From NCBI GenBank assembly GCA_007571185.1, contig RKRX01000132.1, forward strand, positions 1 to 21,958: a stretch of 21,958 nt of DNA. The letters are read 5' to 3'. Position 1 is the first letter of the stretch. The number at the start of each line of letters is the position of its first letter. The notes beneath the pieces were generated by a model, which saw only the letters and a list, made by a program, of their open reading frames with translations, made no database searches and was not told the origin of the DNA. Shown here piece after piece: positions 1 to 8,620 of the stretch. A program made the translations under genes and the position numbers. The stretch is from Oceanicaulis sp. GTDB lineage: Bacteria > Pseudomonadota > Alphaproteobacteria > Caulobacterales > Maricaulaceae.

Positions 1-429
1 GTATCGGGCTGGGGCGCGGAATGGCAGGGTGCGCTGGCGTGGTCTTCGGGACGTTTTGATGCACGCCTGCAGGGCCGGGCGCTGTTGTTGCACACGGTTT
101 CGGGGTATGGCGATGCGGGTGTGGGTTTGAGCCTGGGTCTCAAGCCGCATGAGAATGGCACAGGATTGTCCTTCTCACTGACGCCGGCCTGGGGCCATGC
201 GGGCTCGCTGGGCGGCGGCCTGGGCGGCGGATTACAGCTATGGGGCGATGATCGGATGGCTGTACGGGGCGTAGGCTCTGAGCGCGGGCTATCGCCGCAG
301 ATAAGCTGGAACACGGAACTGGGCTACGGGTTCGCGCTGGGCCCGGACGGTCAGGTTCTGCGTTCATATGTGAGCAGCCGACCCAGCGAATGGCGCGCCG
401 GGCTGGAGGTGATCGGGTTCAGGTGGTGA
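1..429 (+). CDS. Outer-membrane beta-barrel (autotransporter-like) protein, C-terminal end
   Basis: This is the last 142 codons of a gene that begins before the window; the frame is open from base 1. The residues alternate polar and hydrophobic/aromatic in short strands separated by Gly-rich turns, as in a beta-barrel. The chain ends in an aromatic residue (...IGFRW, stop TGA 427-429), the usual C-terminal signal of outer-membrane barrels. Phrases such as RALLLHT, GLSFSLTPAWG and ELGYGFAL resemble the C-terminal barrel of large autotransporter/adhesin-like proteins. What it exports or binds cannot be told because the N-terminal part is missing. It converges with the next gene, with 14 bases between the two stops. 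The barrel class is fairly sure; the family is less so. Confidence 0.65.
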   Translation, partial: VSGWGAEWQGALAWSSGRFDARLQGRALLLHTVSGYGDAGVGLSLGLKPHENGTGLSFSLTPAWGHAGSLGGGLGGGLQLWGDDRMAVRGVGSERGLSPQISWNTELGYGFALGPDGQVLRSYVSSRPSEWRAGLEVIGFRW

Positions 430-443
430 GGTGAGACCGGGGT

Positions 444-1634
444 TTAGTCGCAGGTCTTGTCTGCGGCTTCACGATCCCTGTTCCAGTAAGAGACCGACTT
501 CACCTTGGAACGATCGCAGCGGTCTGTGTATTTCCTGACAATCTCAGTGACTTCCTCCATCAGGCTTTCGGCTAGGGTGATGGGTTTGAGACCCATAGAC
601 AGGAAGGTGTCATTTTCCACGTAAAGCTCATTTTCATCGGCTTCATTGCGCGGGTTGGGCAGGTAAGCAATACCGGTTCCGGTCATGCCGGAGATCATTT
701 CAGCGAGTTCACGCACCCGGTGGGTTTCGGTCATCTGGTTCATGATCTGCACGCGCGCACCGGTCTGCGGCGGGTTTTCCACAGCCAGCTGGATACAGCG
801 CACAGTGTCCTGGATATGGATGAAGGCGCGCGTCTGCCCGCCGGCGCCATGCACGGTCATCGGATACGCGATAGCGGCCTGCATGAGGAAGCGATTCAGC
901 ACGGTGCCATAATCCCCGTCATAGTCGAACCGGTTGATCAGACGCTCGTCCTTCTTGGTCTCCTCGGTCTGGGTGCCCCAGACGATGCCCTGGTGCAGGT
1001 CGGTGATCTTCACCTTATCGTTTTTATTATAAAAATGAAAAAACAACTGATCCTGTGTCTTGGTCATGTGGTAGATTGAGCCCGGGTTGGCCGGGTATAG
1101 AATTTCCTGATCCCTTAACCCTTCGCGGGTTTCCACCTTCACTCTCAGATAACCCTCGGGGATTTTCATGCCTGCGGTGCCATAGCCGTACACGCCCATG
1201 GTGCCCAGATGGACCAGGTGAATGTCCATACCGGTTTCCACGATGGCCGTCAGCACGTCATTGGTAGCGTTCAGATTATTGTCCACGGTATAGCGTTTGC
1301 GCCGCGCCGATTTCATGGAATAGGGCGCGGCCCGCTGCTCGGCGAAGTGAATAATCGCGTCTGGTTTCTCCTCTAAGATCAGGTCCACCAGTTCCTGATA
1401 GTCCTTGCCGATGGTCAGGTTGCGGAAGGCGATGGTTCTGCCCGCTGTTTCTTTCCACGCCGCCAGGCGTTCGCCCATAGGGCGGATTGGTGTGAGGGAG
1501 TCGACTTCCAGCTCGATATCGATTTTGCGACGGGACAAATTGTCCACGATGACCACGTCATGATTGCGCGCTGACAGATGTAGCGCAGAGGGCCAGCCGC
1601 AGAAACCGTCGCCACCGAGTACGAGTACTTTCAT
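444..1634 (-). CDS. sqdB: UDP-sulfoquinovose synthase (SQD1-type NAD-dependent epimerase)
   Basis: A 396-residue extended SDR enzyme that by family converts UDP-glucose and sulfite to UDP-sulfoquinovose, the head-group donor for the sulfolipid SQDG. The N-terminal Rossmann motif GGDGFCGW is at residues 7-14. HFAEQRAAPYSM (about 96-107) and GGQTRAF are typical of plant/cyanobacterial SQD1. The catalytic set is Thr145 (LGTMG), Tyr188 and Lys192 (YHMTK). The frame is open 34 codons further upstream, but homology begins at MKVLVLGG and a GGGGG-rich Shine-Dalgarno lies about 6 bases before this ATG, so I use 1634. No sulfoquinovosyl transferase gene is adjacent, so the pathway partner must be elsewhere. 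The gene is transcribed away from gap across a 196-base divergent spacer. Confidence 0.9.
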   Translation of the reverse strand: MKVLVLGGDGFCGWPSALHLSARNHDVVIVDNLSRRKIDIELEVDSLTPIRPMGERLAAWKETAGRTIAFRNLTIGKDYQELVDLILEEKPDAIIHFAEQRAAPYSMKSARRKRYTVDNNLNATNDVLTAIVETGMDIHLVHLGTMGVYGYGTAGMKIPEGYLRVKVETREGLRDQEILYPANPGSIYHMTKTQDQLFFHFYNKNDKVKITDLHQGIVWGTQTEETKKDERLINRFDYDGDYGTVLNRFLMQAAIAYPMTVHGAGGQTRAFIHIQDTVRCIQLAVENPPQTGARVQIMNQMTETHRVRELAEMISGMTGTGIAYLPNPRNEADENELYVENDTFLSMGLKPITLAESLMEEVTEIVRKYTDRCDRSKVKSVSYWNRDREAADKTCD

Positions 1635-1684
1635 CGGAACCCCCAAAAATCTGATCTGACTGCGTCGGGAATCTGAAAAAGCTT

Positions 1685-1711
1685 CTTGCAGCTCACGGCC
1701 TGTGATGCAAG
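1685..1711. promoter_or_regulatory. Inverted repeat in the sqdB/gap divergent spacer
   Basis: CTTGCA at 1685-1690 and TGCAAG at 1706-1711 are perfect inverted arms. Inside them TCAC (1693-1696) pairs with GTGA (1702-1705) around a 5-base centre, with a 2-base bulge. It lies 50 bases upstream of the sqdB start and about 120 bases upstream of gap, where an operator for a dimeric regulator would be expected. A regulatory role is inferred from position and symmetry only; no regulator is identified. Confidence 0.35.
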
Positions 1712-1830
1712 GGCGGGAGCGGCGAGAATGCTGCATGTGGACGGGGTGATGGGAACCGTCTAAACCGGCTTACCTGCTTTTCGGCAGAGCCAGGCTGGCA
1801 AGACCATAAGCAAGACTATAGGGGCGGACC

Positions 1831-2841
1831 ATGGCGCTTCGTGTCGCGATCAACGGATTTGGCCGGATTGGCCGTCTGGCTCTGCGTGCGGTGCTCGAAC
1901 ACCGGCGTACGGGTGATATTGAGGTCGTAGCGATCAACAATTCCGGCTCGCCCGAAGCCATCGCACATCTGTTCGCTTTTGACAGCATTCACGGACGCTA
2001 TAATGGCGAGTTGGCTGTCGGAGAGCACTGGATTGATCTTGGCCATGGCAGGATCGCTAAGGTCAATGAACGCGACCCCGCCAGACTGCCCTGGGCGGAT
2101 ATGGATGTTGATCTGGTGATGGAATGCACCGGCAAGTTCAACGCCAAGGATAAAGCGATGGCCCATATCGAGGCCGGCGCCAGGCGTGTGCTGTGTTCGG
2201 CGCCGGCTGAGAACGCGGACAAGACCATCGTATATGGTGTGAACCATGACAGGTTGACAGCGGATGATGTTGTGGTTTCCAACGCCTCGTGCACTACCAA
2301 CGCTCTGGCGCCTGTGGCCAAGGCGTTGAACGATTCAATAGGGATTGAACGCGGTCACATGACCACGATTCACGCCTATACCGGCGATCAGGTCACGCTG
2401 GACCGCAATCACAGGGATTTGCACCGTGCGCGTGCGGCCGCCCTGTCCATGATCCCTACCTCTACCGGCGCGGCGAAATCCATAGGTCTTGTGCTGCCTG
2501 AACTGGCGGGCAGGCTGGATGGTTCTGCGGTGCGCGTGCCGACCCCGAACGTATCGGTTATCGACCTGGTTTTCACTCCGGGCGAAGCGGCTTCGTCCGA
2601 GACCGTCGCCGCCGCGATTCGCGCCGCTGCGGACGGTCCGCTGAAGGGTGTTCTGGGTTATGACGCCCGTCCGTTAGTGTCGATTGATTACAATCATGAC
2701 AGCCGGTCTTCGGTGGTGGCGCTGGACAAGATCGCGGTCATCGACAAACGCTTGGTCCGCGTCATGGCCTGGTATGACAATGAATGGGGTTTCGCCTGTC
2801 GCATGATTGATACCGCCAGCGAAATGGGCCGCTACCTCTAG
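1831..2841 (+). CDS. gap: Type I glyceraldehyde-3-phosphate dehydrogenase
   Basis: A 336-residue cytosolic enzyme that interconverts glyceraldehyde-3-phosphate and 1,3-bisphosphoglycerate. It has the N-terminal NGFGRIGR motif (residues 8-15), the catalytic SCTTN with Cys154, the partner His181 (TTIHAYTGDQ) and the C-terminal WYDNEWGF. Length matches the family. The start has an AGGGGCGG Shine-Dalgarno just upstream. The cofactor loop is unusual: where NAD-specific enzymes have Asn-Asp after beta-strand 2 (Asp32 in the Bacillus enzyme) this one has Asn36-Asn37-Ser-Gly. The Leu-Pro pair near 187/188 of the Bacillus enzyme is Arg-Asn here (LDRNH). That is the pattern of NADP-accepting GAPDHs, so cofactor use is probably relaxed or shifted. 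It is followed 18-27 bases later by pgk, likely as one operon. Confidence 0.95.
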   Translation: MALRVAINGFGRIGRLALRAVLEHRRTGDIEVVAINNSGSPEAIAHLFAFDSIHGRYNGELAVGEHWIDLGHGRIAKVNERDPARLPWADMDVDLVMECTGKFNAKDKAMAHIEAGARRVLCSAPAENADKTIVYGVNHDRLTADDVVVSNASCTTNALAPVAKALNDSIGIERGHMTTIHAYTGDQVTLDRNHRDLHRARAAALSMIPTSTGAAKSIGLVLPELAGRLDGSAVRVPTPNVSVIDLVFTPGEAASSETVAAAIRAAADGPLKGVLGYDARPLVSIDYNHDSRSSVVALDKIAVIDKRLVRVMAWYDNEWGFACRMIDTASEMGRYL

Positions 2842-2868
2842 ACACGGATTGACCGGGGGATGATCGAT

Positions 2869-4056
2869 ATGATCCGTCGCATCCAAGATGCTGACATTAC
2901 CGCCAAGCGCATCCTGGTGCGTGTCGATTTCAACGCGCCCATGAAATCCGGTCAGGTCAGTGATGCGACCCGCCTGCGCGCAGCCCTGCCGACCATTGCG
3001 TATCTGCGCGAGGCTGGTGCGAAAGTGATTCTGGCGACGCATTTCGGTCGTCCCGGAGGACGGCGTAATCCTGAGATGAGCCTGGAGCCGATCACCGCGC
3101 TGCTGTCGGCGCTGATCGGTCATTGCGTAACATTCGCTTCTGACAGCGTAGGAGAGGAGGCCAGGGCTGCGGCGGCCAACCTGAGCGCCGGGGATGTTCT
3201 TTTGCTGGAGAACACCCGCTTTCACGCTGGTGAAGAGAAGAACGATCCCGATTTTGCAGCTCGGCTGGCCGAGCTTGCAGATGTCTATGTCAATGACGCT
3301 TTCTCCATTGCCCACCGCGCCCACGCGTCCACCGAAGGCGTGGCCAGGATGATCCCTGCTTATGCCGGTCTGTCGCTGCAGCGTGAAATCGACCATGTGA
3401 CCGCAGCGTTGGAAAGCCCCGGTCGTCCGGTTCTGGCGGTGGCGGGGGGCGCCAAGGTGTCCACCAAAATCGCGCTGTTGAAAAACCTGGTGAAGAAAGT
3501 GGACTGCTTGTTTGTCGGAGGCGCCATGGCCAACACCTTCCTCGCGGCGCGCGGCCATGATGTGGGCGCCAGCATGAAGGAAGCGGGTCTGGTTGAAACC
3601 GCAGGAAAGATTGAAAAGGCGGCGGGCGCTGCCGGTTGCGCGCTTCTTCTACCCTCTGACGTCGTAGTAGCAAAACAATTCAAGCCTGATCCTGATCACC
3701 GAGTGACCGGGGTGGAGGCGGTCGCCGCAGACGAGATGATTCTTGATTGCGGCCCGCAAACCGTGGACCGGCTGGCGGCCGCCATTGCAGCCTCGCGCAC
3801 TCTGGTCTGGAACGGACCGCTAGGCGCGTTTGAAACTTCGCCTTTTGACACGGCTACGGTGGAAACTGCACGGTATGCAGCCCGGCGGTGTCAGGAAAAC
3901 GGTCTTATGGCCGTCGCGGGCGGAGGCGATACTGTGGCAGCGCTGAACCGGGCGGGCGTATCTGAAGATTTCACGTTCGTGTCCACTGCCGGCGGCGCGT
4001 TTCTACAATGGTTGGAAGGCAAACCGCTGCCGGGCGTGGACGTGCTGAAGGCTTGA
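2869..4056 (+). CDS. pgk: Phosphoglycerate kinase
   Basis: A 395-residue monomeric two-domain kinase transferring phosphate between 1,3-bisphosphoglycerate and ADP, the step after gap. Visible are the substrate loop RVDFNAP (residues 18-24), THFGRP (57-62), the LLENTRFH segment, the hinge region with VWNGPLG, and the C-terminal nucleotide-site GGGDT and STAGGA. There are two candidate starts. ATG 2860 has its GGGGG run touching the start codon, which leaves no spacing. ATG 2869 puts the same run about 9 bases upstream and matches the usual N-terminus (short lead, then DAD...KRILVRVD). I choose 2869. The window's gap-pgk-class I aldolase order is a common glycolytic cluster in alphaproteobacteria. 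Confidence 0.95.
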   Translation: MIRRIQDADITAKRILVRVDFNAPMKSGQVSDATRLRAALPTIAYLREAGAKVILATHFGRPGGRRNPEMSLEPITALLSALIGHCVTFASDSVGEEARAAAANLSAGDVLLLENTRFHAGEEKNDPDFAARLAELADVYVNDAFSIAHRAHASTEGVARMIPAYAGLSLQREIDHVTAALESPGRPVLAVAGGAKVSTKIALLKNLVKKVDCLFVGGAMANTFLAARGHDVGASMKEAGLVETAGKIEKAAGAAGCALLLPSDVVVAKQFKPDPDHRVTGVEAVAADEMILDCGPQTVDRLAAAIAASRTLVWNGPLGAFETSPFDTATVETARYAARRCQENGLMAVAGGGDTVAALNRAGVSEDFTFVSTAGGAFLQWLEGKPLPGVDVLKA

Positions 4057-4130
4057 CCCTGCGCCCTGCAAAGGCGAAACACGCGGCCTGCGGCGATCGC
4101 GTCGTAGACCACCAACAAGGGACCGGTGTG

Positions 4131-5153
4131 ATGGATCTTGATCAGCTTAATGGAATCGCGTTGCGTATGGTGGCGCCGGGTAAGGGCATCCTGGCGGCTG
4201 ATGAATCCACGCGCACCATCGGGAAGCGCTTTGACGGCATTCGCCTTGAAAACAACGAGGACAATCGTCGCAACTGGCGTGAGTTGCTGTTTCGCACCAC
4301 GCCGGCCATGACCGATTATATTTCAGGCGTAATCCTGTTTGACGAAACCCTGCGTCAGACCGCCGCTGACGGAACCCCGCTGGTCGAGTTGATTGAGGAT
4401 GCCGGCGCGGTTCCAGGGATCAAAGTGGATACAGGCGCCAAGCCGCTGGCGTGCGCTTCAGGCGAGACCGTGACCGAGGGCCTTGATGGATTGCGCGAAC
4501 GCCTGGCTGAGTATCGCGATCTGGGGGCGCGGTTCGCCAAATGGCGCGCTGTGATCAATATCAATAGCGAGGGTCTCCCCTCCCGCTATGCCATGAACGT
4601 CAATGTGCATGCCCTGGCCCGCTACGCCATGCTTTGCCAGGAAGCCGATATCGTGCCGATCATCGAGCCTGAGCTTTTGATGGACGGTGATCATTCCATT
4701 GAGCGTTGCTATGAATTGACCGAGTTTATCCTCAAGCGCTTGTACGCGGAACTGTTCGACCAGGGTCTGGTTCTCGAATGCTCCGTGCTCAAGCCAAACA
4801 TGGTTGTCGCCGGCAAAAACTGCGCTGTTCAACCCGGTCGTGAAGAAGTGGCTGAGATGACCGTTCGGTGCCTGATGAATTGTGTGCCGGCGGCCGTTCC
4901 AGGTATCGCCTTTTTGTCTGGAGGCCAGTCCGATGAAGACGCTACCGCGCATCTGAACATCATGAATGAGCACTTTGGCCTACCCTGGCCATTGACGTTC
5001 TCCTATGGCCGCGCTCTGCAATCAGCGCCGCTGAAAGCCTGGAACGGCTTTAATGTGCAAGCCGGGCAGAACGCCTTTAACCATCGCGCTCGCATGAACG
5101 GCCTGGCCGCCCGGGGTGAGTGGCGCGCGGACCTGGAAGCCGACGGGGGATAG
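4131..5153 (+). CDS. Class I fructose-bisphosphate aldolase
   Basis: A 340-residue Schiff-base aldolase that cleaves or forms fructose-1,6-bisphosphate. The class I signatures are GKGILAADEST (residues 17-27), IIEPELL (about 177-183, acid pair) and VLKPNMV with the Schiff-base Lys221. There is no class II zinc-binding pattern. The frame is open back into pgk, but that upstream stretch has no aldolase homology. ATG 4131 is preceded by AAGGGA at 4117-4122 with about 8 bases of spacing, and an in-frame GTG at 4128 is a weaker alternative. It lies 74 bases after pgk and probably shares its transcript. Class I is identified from motifs, so I leave the symbol open (fbaB or fba in different schemes). 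Confidence 0.93.
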   Translation: MDLDQLNGIALRMVAPGKGILAADESTRTIGKRFDGIRLENNEDNRRNWRELLFRTTPAMTDYISGVILFDETLRQTAADGTPLVELIEDAGAVPGIKVDTGAKPLACASGETVTEGLDGLRERLAEYRDLGARFAKWRAVININSEGLPSRYAMNVNVHALARYAMLCQEADIVPIIEPELLMDGDHSIERCYELTEFILKRLYAELFDQGLVLECSVLKPNMVVAGKNCAVQPGREEVAEMTVRCLMNCVPAAVPGIAFLSGGQSDEDATAHLNIMNEHFGLPWPLTFSYGRALQSAPLKAWNGFNVQAGQNAFNHRARMNGLAARGEWRADLEADGG

Positions 5154-5226
5154 CCAGCCTGTGATCATGATGACAGCGTGGGCGGGGTGTGTTTTCTTTC
5201 CGCGTTGCCTGCGTTAAGGCTGTGCC

Positions 5227-5838
5227 ATGGCTGAACTTTACCTTCTCACTCCCCCACGGATTGACGCGAGTTTTGCAGCCCGGCTTGAGGTCACGCTCAA
5301 AATGGGGATAGTGTCTGTGCTGCAGGTGCGCCTGAAAGAACATAATCAGGCCGAGATCCTGAAACTTGCGCCGCCCCTGATCAATATCGCGTACCGGGAA
5401 GGCGTGACAGTGATCATGAATGACGCCCCCGATCTGGCTGCGCGTCTGGACTGTGACGGTGTTCATATCGGACAGCAGGATGCCAGTGTGGAAGCGGCGC
5501 GGGCCAGTGTCGGGCCCATGGCGATTGTGGGGGTGACCTGCCACAACAGCCGACATCTAGCCATGCAGGCGGGGGAGTGTGGGGCGGACTATGTGGCGTT
5601 CGGTGCGTTTTTCGACACGGTCACGAAATCGTCCACAACCCGGGCGGGATTGGACATATTGAGCTGGTGGACGGAGCTTTTCGAAATCCCTTGTGTGGCG
5701 ATCGGCGGCATCACGGTGGACACGGCGCCGGCTGTGATCGAGGCCGGAGCTGATTATATCGCGGTATGCGACGGCGTGTGGTCGCATCCGGATGGACCGG
5801 AGGCTGCATGCGCTGCATTTTGGCAAGTTTTGGCCTGA
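5227..5838 (+). CDS. thiE: Thiamine-phosphate synthase
   Basis: A 203-residue TIM-barrel enzyme that joins HMP pyrophosphate and HET phosphate to make thiamine monophosphate. The expected sites appear in order: QVRLKEH (33-39) for the pyrophosphate loop, NDAPDLA (65-71), DGVHIGQQD (77-85), GVTCHN (102-107), the AFGAFFDTVTKS loop (about 114-125) with Lys124, and AIGGIT (158-163). The start is ATG 5227 with TAAGG 9 bases upstream. No TPP riboswitch (THI element) is recognisable in the 73 bases before it, and no other thi genes are adjacent, so it seems to be expressed with its glycolytic neighbours. Its 3' end overlaps the next gene by 31 bases. Confidence 0.88.
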   Translation: MAELYLLTPPRIDASFAARLEVTLKMGIVSVLQVRLKEHNQAEILKLAPPLINIAYREGVTVIMNDAPDLAARLDCDGVHIGQQDASVEAARASVGPMAIVGVTCHNSRHLAMQAGECGADYVAFGAFFDTVTKSSTTRAGLDILSWWTELFEIPCVAIGGITVDTAPAVIEAGADYIAVCDGVWSHPDGPEAACAAFWQVLA

Positions 5839-6956
5839 TCGTTATCGGCGCCGGTCCGGCGCTGGCGCTGCAGGATACATCCCCTGCGCCGCAGATCCGC
5901 AAAACCGATCCCCGACCGGGGATAGAAGAATGGGGCTCCAGCATCGATCTGGATGCTGTGGGCGAGGCGGGGCCGTGGCGCTCTTTTACCGACACCGCTA
6001 TGGCCCGGGCTTCAGCAGCTTACATGAGGGGAGATTTCTCCGGCGCGCTGATCCATGCCGAACAGGCTGCGGCCGGTGGAGAGGCTCGCGGCGCTGCGCT
6101 GGCGGGGCATATTCGCCTGCATGGATTGGCCGGGGCTCCCGATGATGCTGTAGCGATCAGCTGGTTGCGCCGGGCGGCGGAACTGGGGGAAACCGATGCG
6201 CTGATCATCCTGTCTCGCCTGGCTTTGGAAGAGCGCGGCGGATTGTCGGCCTGGCAGGCGCGGACCTTTCTGGCCCGGGCGGCGGAAAGCGGGGACGCTC
6301 GCGCCGCGCATGAGTTCGGGCTCTATCTCATGGAGCAAGGGGATCCCGGCGTTGCAGAAGATGCGCTGAACTGGCTGCAATTAGCGGCGGAGAGCGGACA
6401 CACTGAAGCCTTTGGTGATTATGCCCAGGCGTTGGGCGATTGGGTGCATGGCCCTCGGGATATCGTGGCGGCCCGACATTGGTACGCCCGCGCCGGTGAG
6501 ACAGGTGATCCCGGGGCGGCTCTGATCGCGGGGGTGATGATGATGCAGGGCGAAGGCGGCAGTGTAAACCAGGCTGAAGGCGCGCGCCTGATCCAGATCG
6601 CCGCCGAGTACCGATTGCCTGCCGCCATGGGGCAATATGCGCTATTGCTTTTTCAGGGTGCGGGAGGTCGACCCGCAAACCCCGCTGAGGCTGTTGATTG
6701 GGCTCGGCAGGGGGCTCGGGCCAATGATCCCGACAGCCAGTTTCTACTCGCCTATGCGCTGGCCGTCGGCGATGGCGCTCCCCGAGACCTCGAACGCGCT
6801 TATTATTGGGTGTTGCGCGCCGGCGCCCCGCGCGCGGGGCGGAACGTTGAAGACTCTGACCGTGACCGTCTGCAGGCAGCGCTGGAGCAGGCCCTGCCAT
6901 CCGCTAGTCGTGACCGTTTACGCTTGGAGGCGGCGGCGGATGGCGGCTTGTTTTAA
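5808..6956 (+). CDS. Secreted Sel1-repeat (TPR-like) protein
   Basis: A 382-residue protein with an N-terminal signal peptide (hydrophobic residues 5-20, cleavage likely after GPALA) and then helical Sel1-like repeats from about residue 65 to 340. Repeats are marked by spaced Ala/Gly positions such as [30 protein letters not shown] and [13 protein letters not shown]. Sel1 repeats form solenoids that bind other proteins, and periplasmic members act in envelope or signalling assemblies; the partner here is unknown. The frame is open to 5766, but ATG 5808 has GGAGG four bases upstream and starts exactly at the signal peptide. It overlaps the end of thiE by 31 bases, suggesting coupled translation. 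Confidence 0.8.
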   Translation: MRCILASFGLIVIGAGPALALQDTSPAPQIRKTDPRPGIEEWGSSIDLDAVGEAGPWRSFTDTAMARASAAYMRGDFSGALIHAEQAAAGGEARGAALAGHIRLHGLAGAPDDAVAISWLRRAAELGETDALIILSRLALEERGGLSAWQARTFLARAAESGDARAAHEFGLYLMEQGDPGVAEDALNWLQLAAESGHTEAFGDYAQALGDWVHGPRDIVAARHWYARAGETGDPGAALIAGVMMMQGEGGSVNQAEGARLIQIAAEYRLPAAMGQYALLLFQGAGGRPANPAEAVDWARQGARANDPDSQFLLAYALAVGDGAPRDLERAYYWVLRAGAPRAGRNVEDSDRDRLQAALEQALPSASRDRLRLEAAADGGLF

Positions 6957-7069
6957 TCCGGCGTTTCGGCGGCGCGGGTTGTACGCCAGGCTTGCCCGCC
7001 GGGGTTGGTTCTGTTAAACGGATGCGGCGGGTTTATGCTGGCTCCTCTGTGAAAGGAACGGACCTTCCG

Positions 7070-7636
7070 ATGAAAATCAATGGCAATGACATCAAACCCG
7101 GCAATGTGATCAAACACCAAGATAGCCTCTGGGTGGCGGTGAAAGCTGATCACGTGAAACCAGGCAAGGGCGGAGCGTTCGCCCAGATCGAACTCAAAAA
7201 CCTGCTGGATGGCCGCAAGCTCAATGAACGCTTCCGCTCTGCGGACAAGGTCGAGCGCGTGCGGGTGGAGCAGAAAGATCACCAGTTTCTTTATGCCGAA
7301 GGTGATATGCTGGTGTTTATGGACACCGGGAGCTATGAGCAGATCAATGTGCATATCGGATTTGTGGGAGAGGATCGCGCCGCATATCTGACCGACGGCA
7401 TGATGGTGGTTCTGGAGTTCTACGAAGAAAAACCGATCAGCATTTCTCTGCCCCAGCATGTGGAGCTGGAGGTGATCGAGACCGAGCCGGTGATCAAGGG
7501 TCAAACAGCGGCGAATTCGTTCAAGCCCGCTATTGTTTCGGGCAATATCCGCACCGCTGTGCCGCCTTTCGTGGGCGTGGGAGAGCGGATCGTGATCGCC
7601 ACTGAAGACGCTTCCTATGTGCGCCGGGCGGATTAG
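7070..7636 (+). CDS. efp: Translation elongation factor P
   Basis: A 188-residue EF-P, full length for the family, which binds next to stalled ribosomes and relieves arrest at polyproline stretches. The N-terminal KOW-like domain carries the loop [10 protein letters not shown], with the modifiable Lys33 at the position of E. coli Lys34. Two OB domains follow, with the C-terminal signature ([17 protein letters not shown]) intact. The Lys tip implies a lysine-type modification (EpmA/EpmB system) rather than arginine rhamnosylation, by family knowledge. The frame is open to 6992, but homology and AAAGGAA at 7052-7058 support ATG 7070. It is followed 2 bases later by the suhB-like gene. Confidence 0.95.
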   Translation: MKINGNDIKPGNVIKHQDSLWVAVKADHVKPGKGGAFAQIELKNLLDGRKLNERFRSADKVERVRVEQKDHQFLYAEGDMLVFMDTGSYEQINVHIGFVGEDRAAYLTDGMMVVLEFYEEKPISISLPQHVELEVIETEPVIKGQTAANSFKPAIVSGNIRTAVPPFVGVGERIVIATEDASYVRRAD

Positions 7637-7638
7637 CC

Positions 7639-8439
7639 TTGGCTCAGATTTCCGCTCTGATGCAGGTTATGACCGACGCGGTTCGCAAGGCAGGCCGCCG
7701 CTTGGCGCGTGACTTTGGTGAAATTGAACATCTTCAGGTGTCCAGGAAGGGTCCGGCTGATTTTGTCACCCGGGCGGACATGAAATCTGAAGATATCCTG
7801 TTTGAAAACCTGTCCAGGGATCGCCCCGGATATGGCTTCGTCATGGAGGAGCGTGGCGTTGTGGAAGGCACCGATCGCTCTCATCGCTGGATCGTCGATC
7901 CCTTGGACGGCACGCTGAATTTCATGCATGCCCAGCCTCATTTCGCTATCTCTGTGGCGCTGGAGCGAGAAGGCCAGCTGGTGGCCGGCGTGGTCTACAA
8001 TCCCGCTGTTGATGAACTGTTTCATGCCGAGAAAGGCCGAGGTTGCTATGTGAATGATCGCCGCTTGCGTGTGGCGAACCGCCGGGATCTGCGTGAATGC
8101 GTGATCGCGACAGGCATGCCGTTTTTCGGCAAGCAGGGCCACGCCCGGTTCCTCAAGGAGCTGCACCGGATCATGCCCGTAACCGCCGGTGTGCGCCGGT
8201 ATGGCGCGGCGTCTCTGGATCTGGCCTGGATCGCCGCTGGTCGGTTTGACGGGTTCTGGGAACGTCATTTGCAGCCCTGGGATATTGCTGCGGGCATCGT
8301 GCTGGTGCGTGAGGCGGGTGGTTTGGCTGTTCCCATCGACGCCGATGCCGACATGCTTGAGACGGGTCATATTGTGGCGGGCAACGAGGATGTCGTCGCG
8401 CGCCTGTGCGACAGTCTGGAAAAGGCGCACTCGCGCTGA
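7639..8439 (+). CDS. suhB: Inositol monophosphatase family protein (SuhB-like)
   Basis: A 266-residue Mg2+-dependent phosphatase of the IMPase/FIG superfamily, probably acting on inositol-1-phosphate or a related sugar phosphate. Metal-site motifs are Glu70/Glu71 (VMEERG), WIVDPLDGT (84-92; Asp87, Asp90) and PWDIAAG (213-219; Asp215). The start is TTG 7639, two bases after the efp stop. It is chosen because the family N-terminus (about 10 residues before the KAGRRLARDFGE helix) fits it; ATG 7660 would shorten the first helix. The efp-suhB adjacency with almost no spacing indicates one transcript. SuhB can also act on ribosome assembly in enterobacteria; whether it does so here cannot be seen. 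Confidence 0.88.
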   Translation: MAQISALMQVMTDAVRKAGRRLARDFGEIEHLQVSRKGPADFVTRADMKSEDILFENLSRDRPGYGFVMEERGVVEGTDRSHRWIVDPLDGTLNFMHAQPHFAISVALEREGQLVAGVVYNPAVDELFHAEKGRGCYVNDRRLRVANRRDLRECVIATGMPFFGKQGHARFLKELHRIMPVTAGVRRYGAASLDLAWIAAGRFDGFWERHLQPWDIAAGIVLVREAGGLAVPIDADADMLETGHIVAGNEDVVARLCDSLEKAHSR

Positions 8440-8620
8440 ACAGTTTCGGTCTGACCGGAGACAGGAGGGATTTGGCTGCTGGATCAATAGGCGCGTGCGG
8501 CGCTAGGATCAATTTCAGGGACGAATCGACCGTCTTGTTCCTGTCTGCCCACTTGCGTTTGGTGATGGCGTAAGCCAAGCCTCACCCAAGGTGTCGCATC
8601 AAACAGGGGAGTTGCTCTTT
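8440..8620 (+). other. Intergenic spacer before the ExbB-like gene
   Basis: A stretch of 181 bases with no convincing ORF, tRNA or strong terminator. It likely holds the promoter of the following two-gene operon, but I see no clear -35/-10 pair. Small palindromes such as CGGTctgACCG (8447-8457) are too short to interpret. Confidence 0.3.

Noticed and set aside
2674..3558. A 294-codon leftward open frame opposite gap and pgk
   Set aside because: It mirrors the codon pattern of the two glycolytic genes on the other strand, has no recognisable domain and spans the boundary between them.
5154..5226. TPP riboswitch before thiE
   Set aside because: The spacer is only 73 bases and shows neither the conserved CUGAGA-type element nor the paired arms expected.
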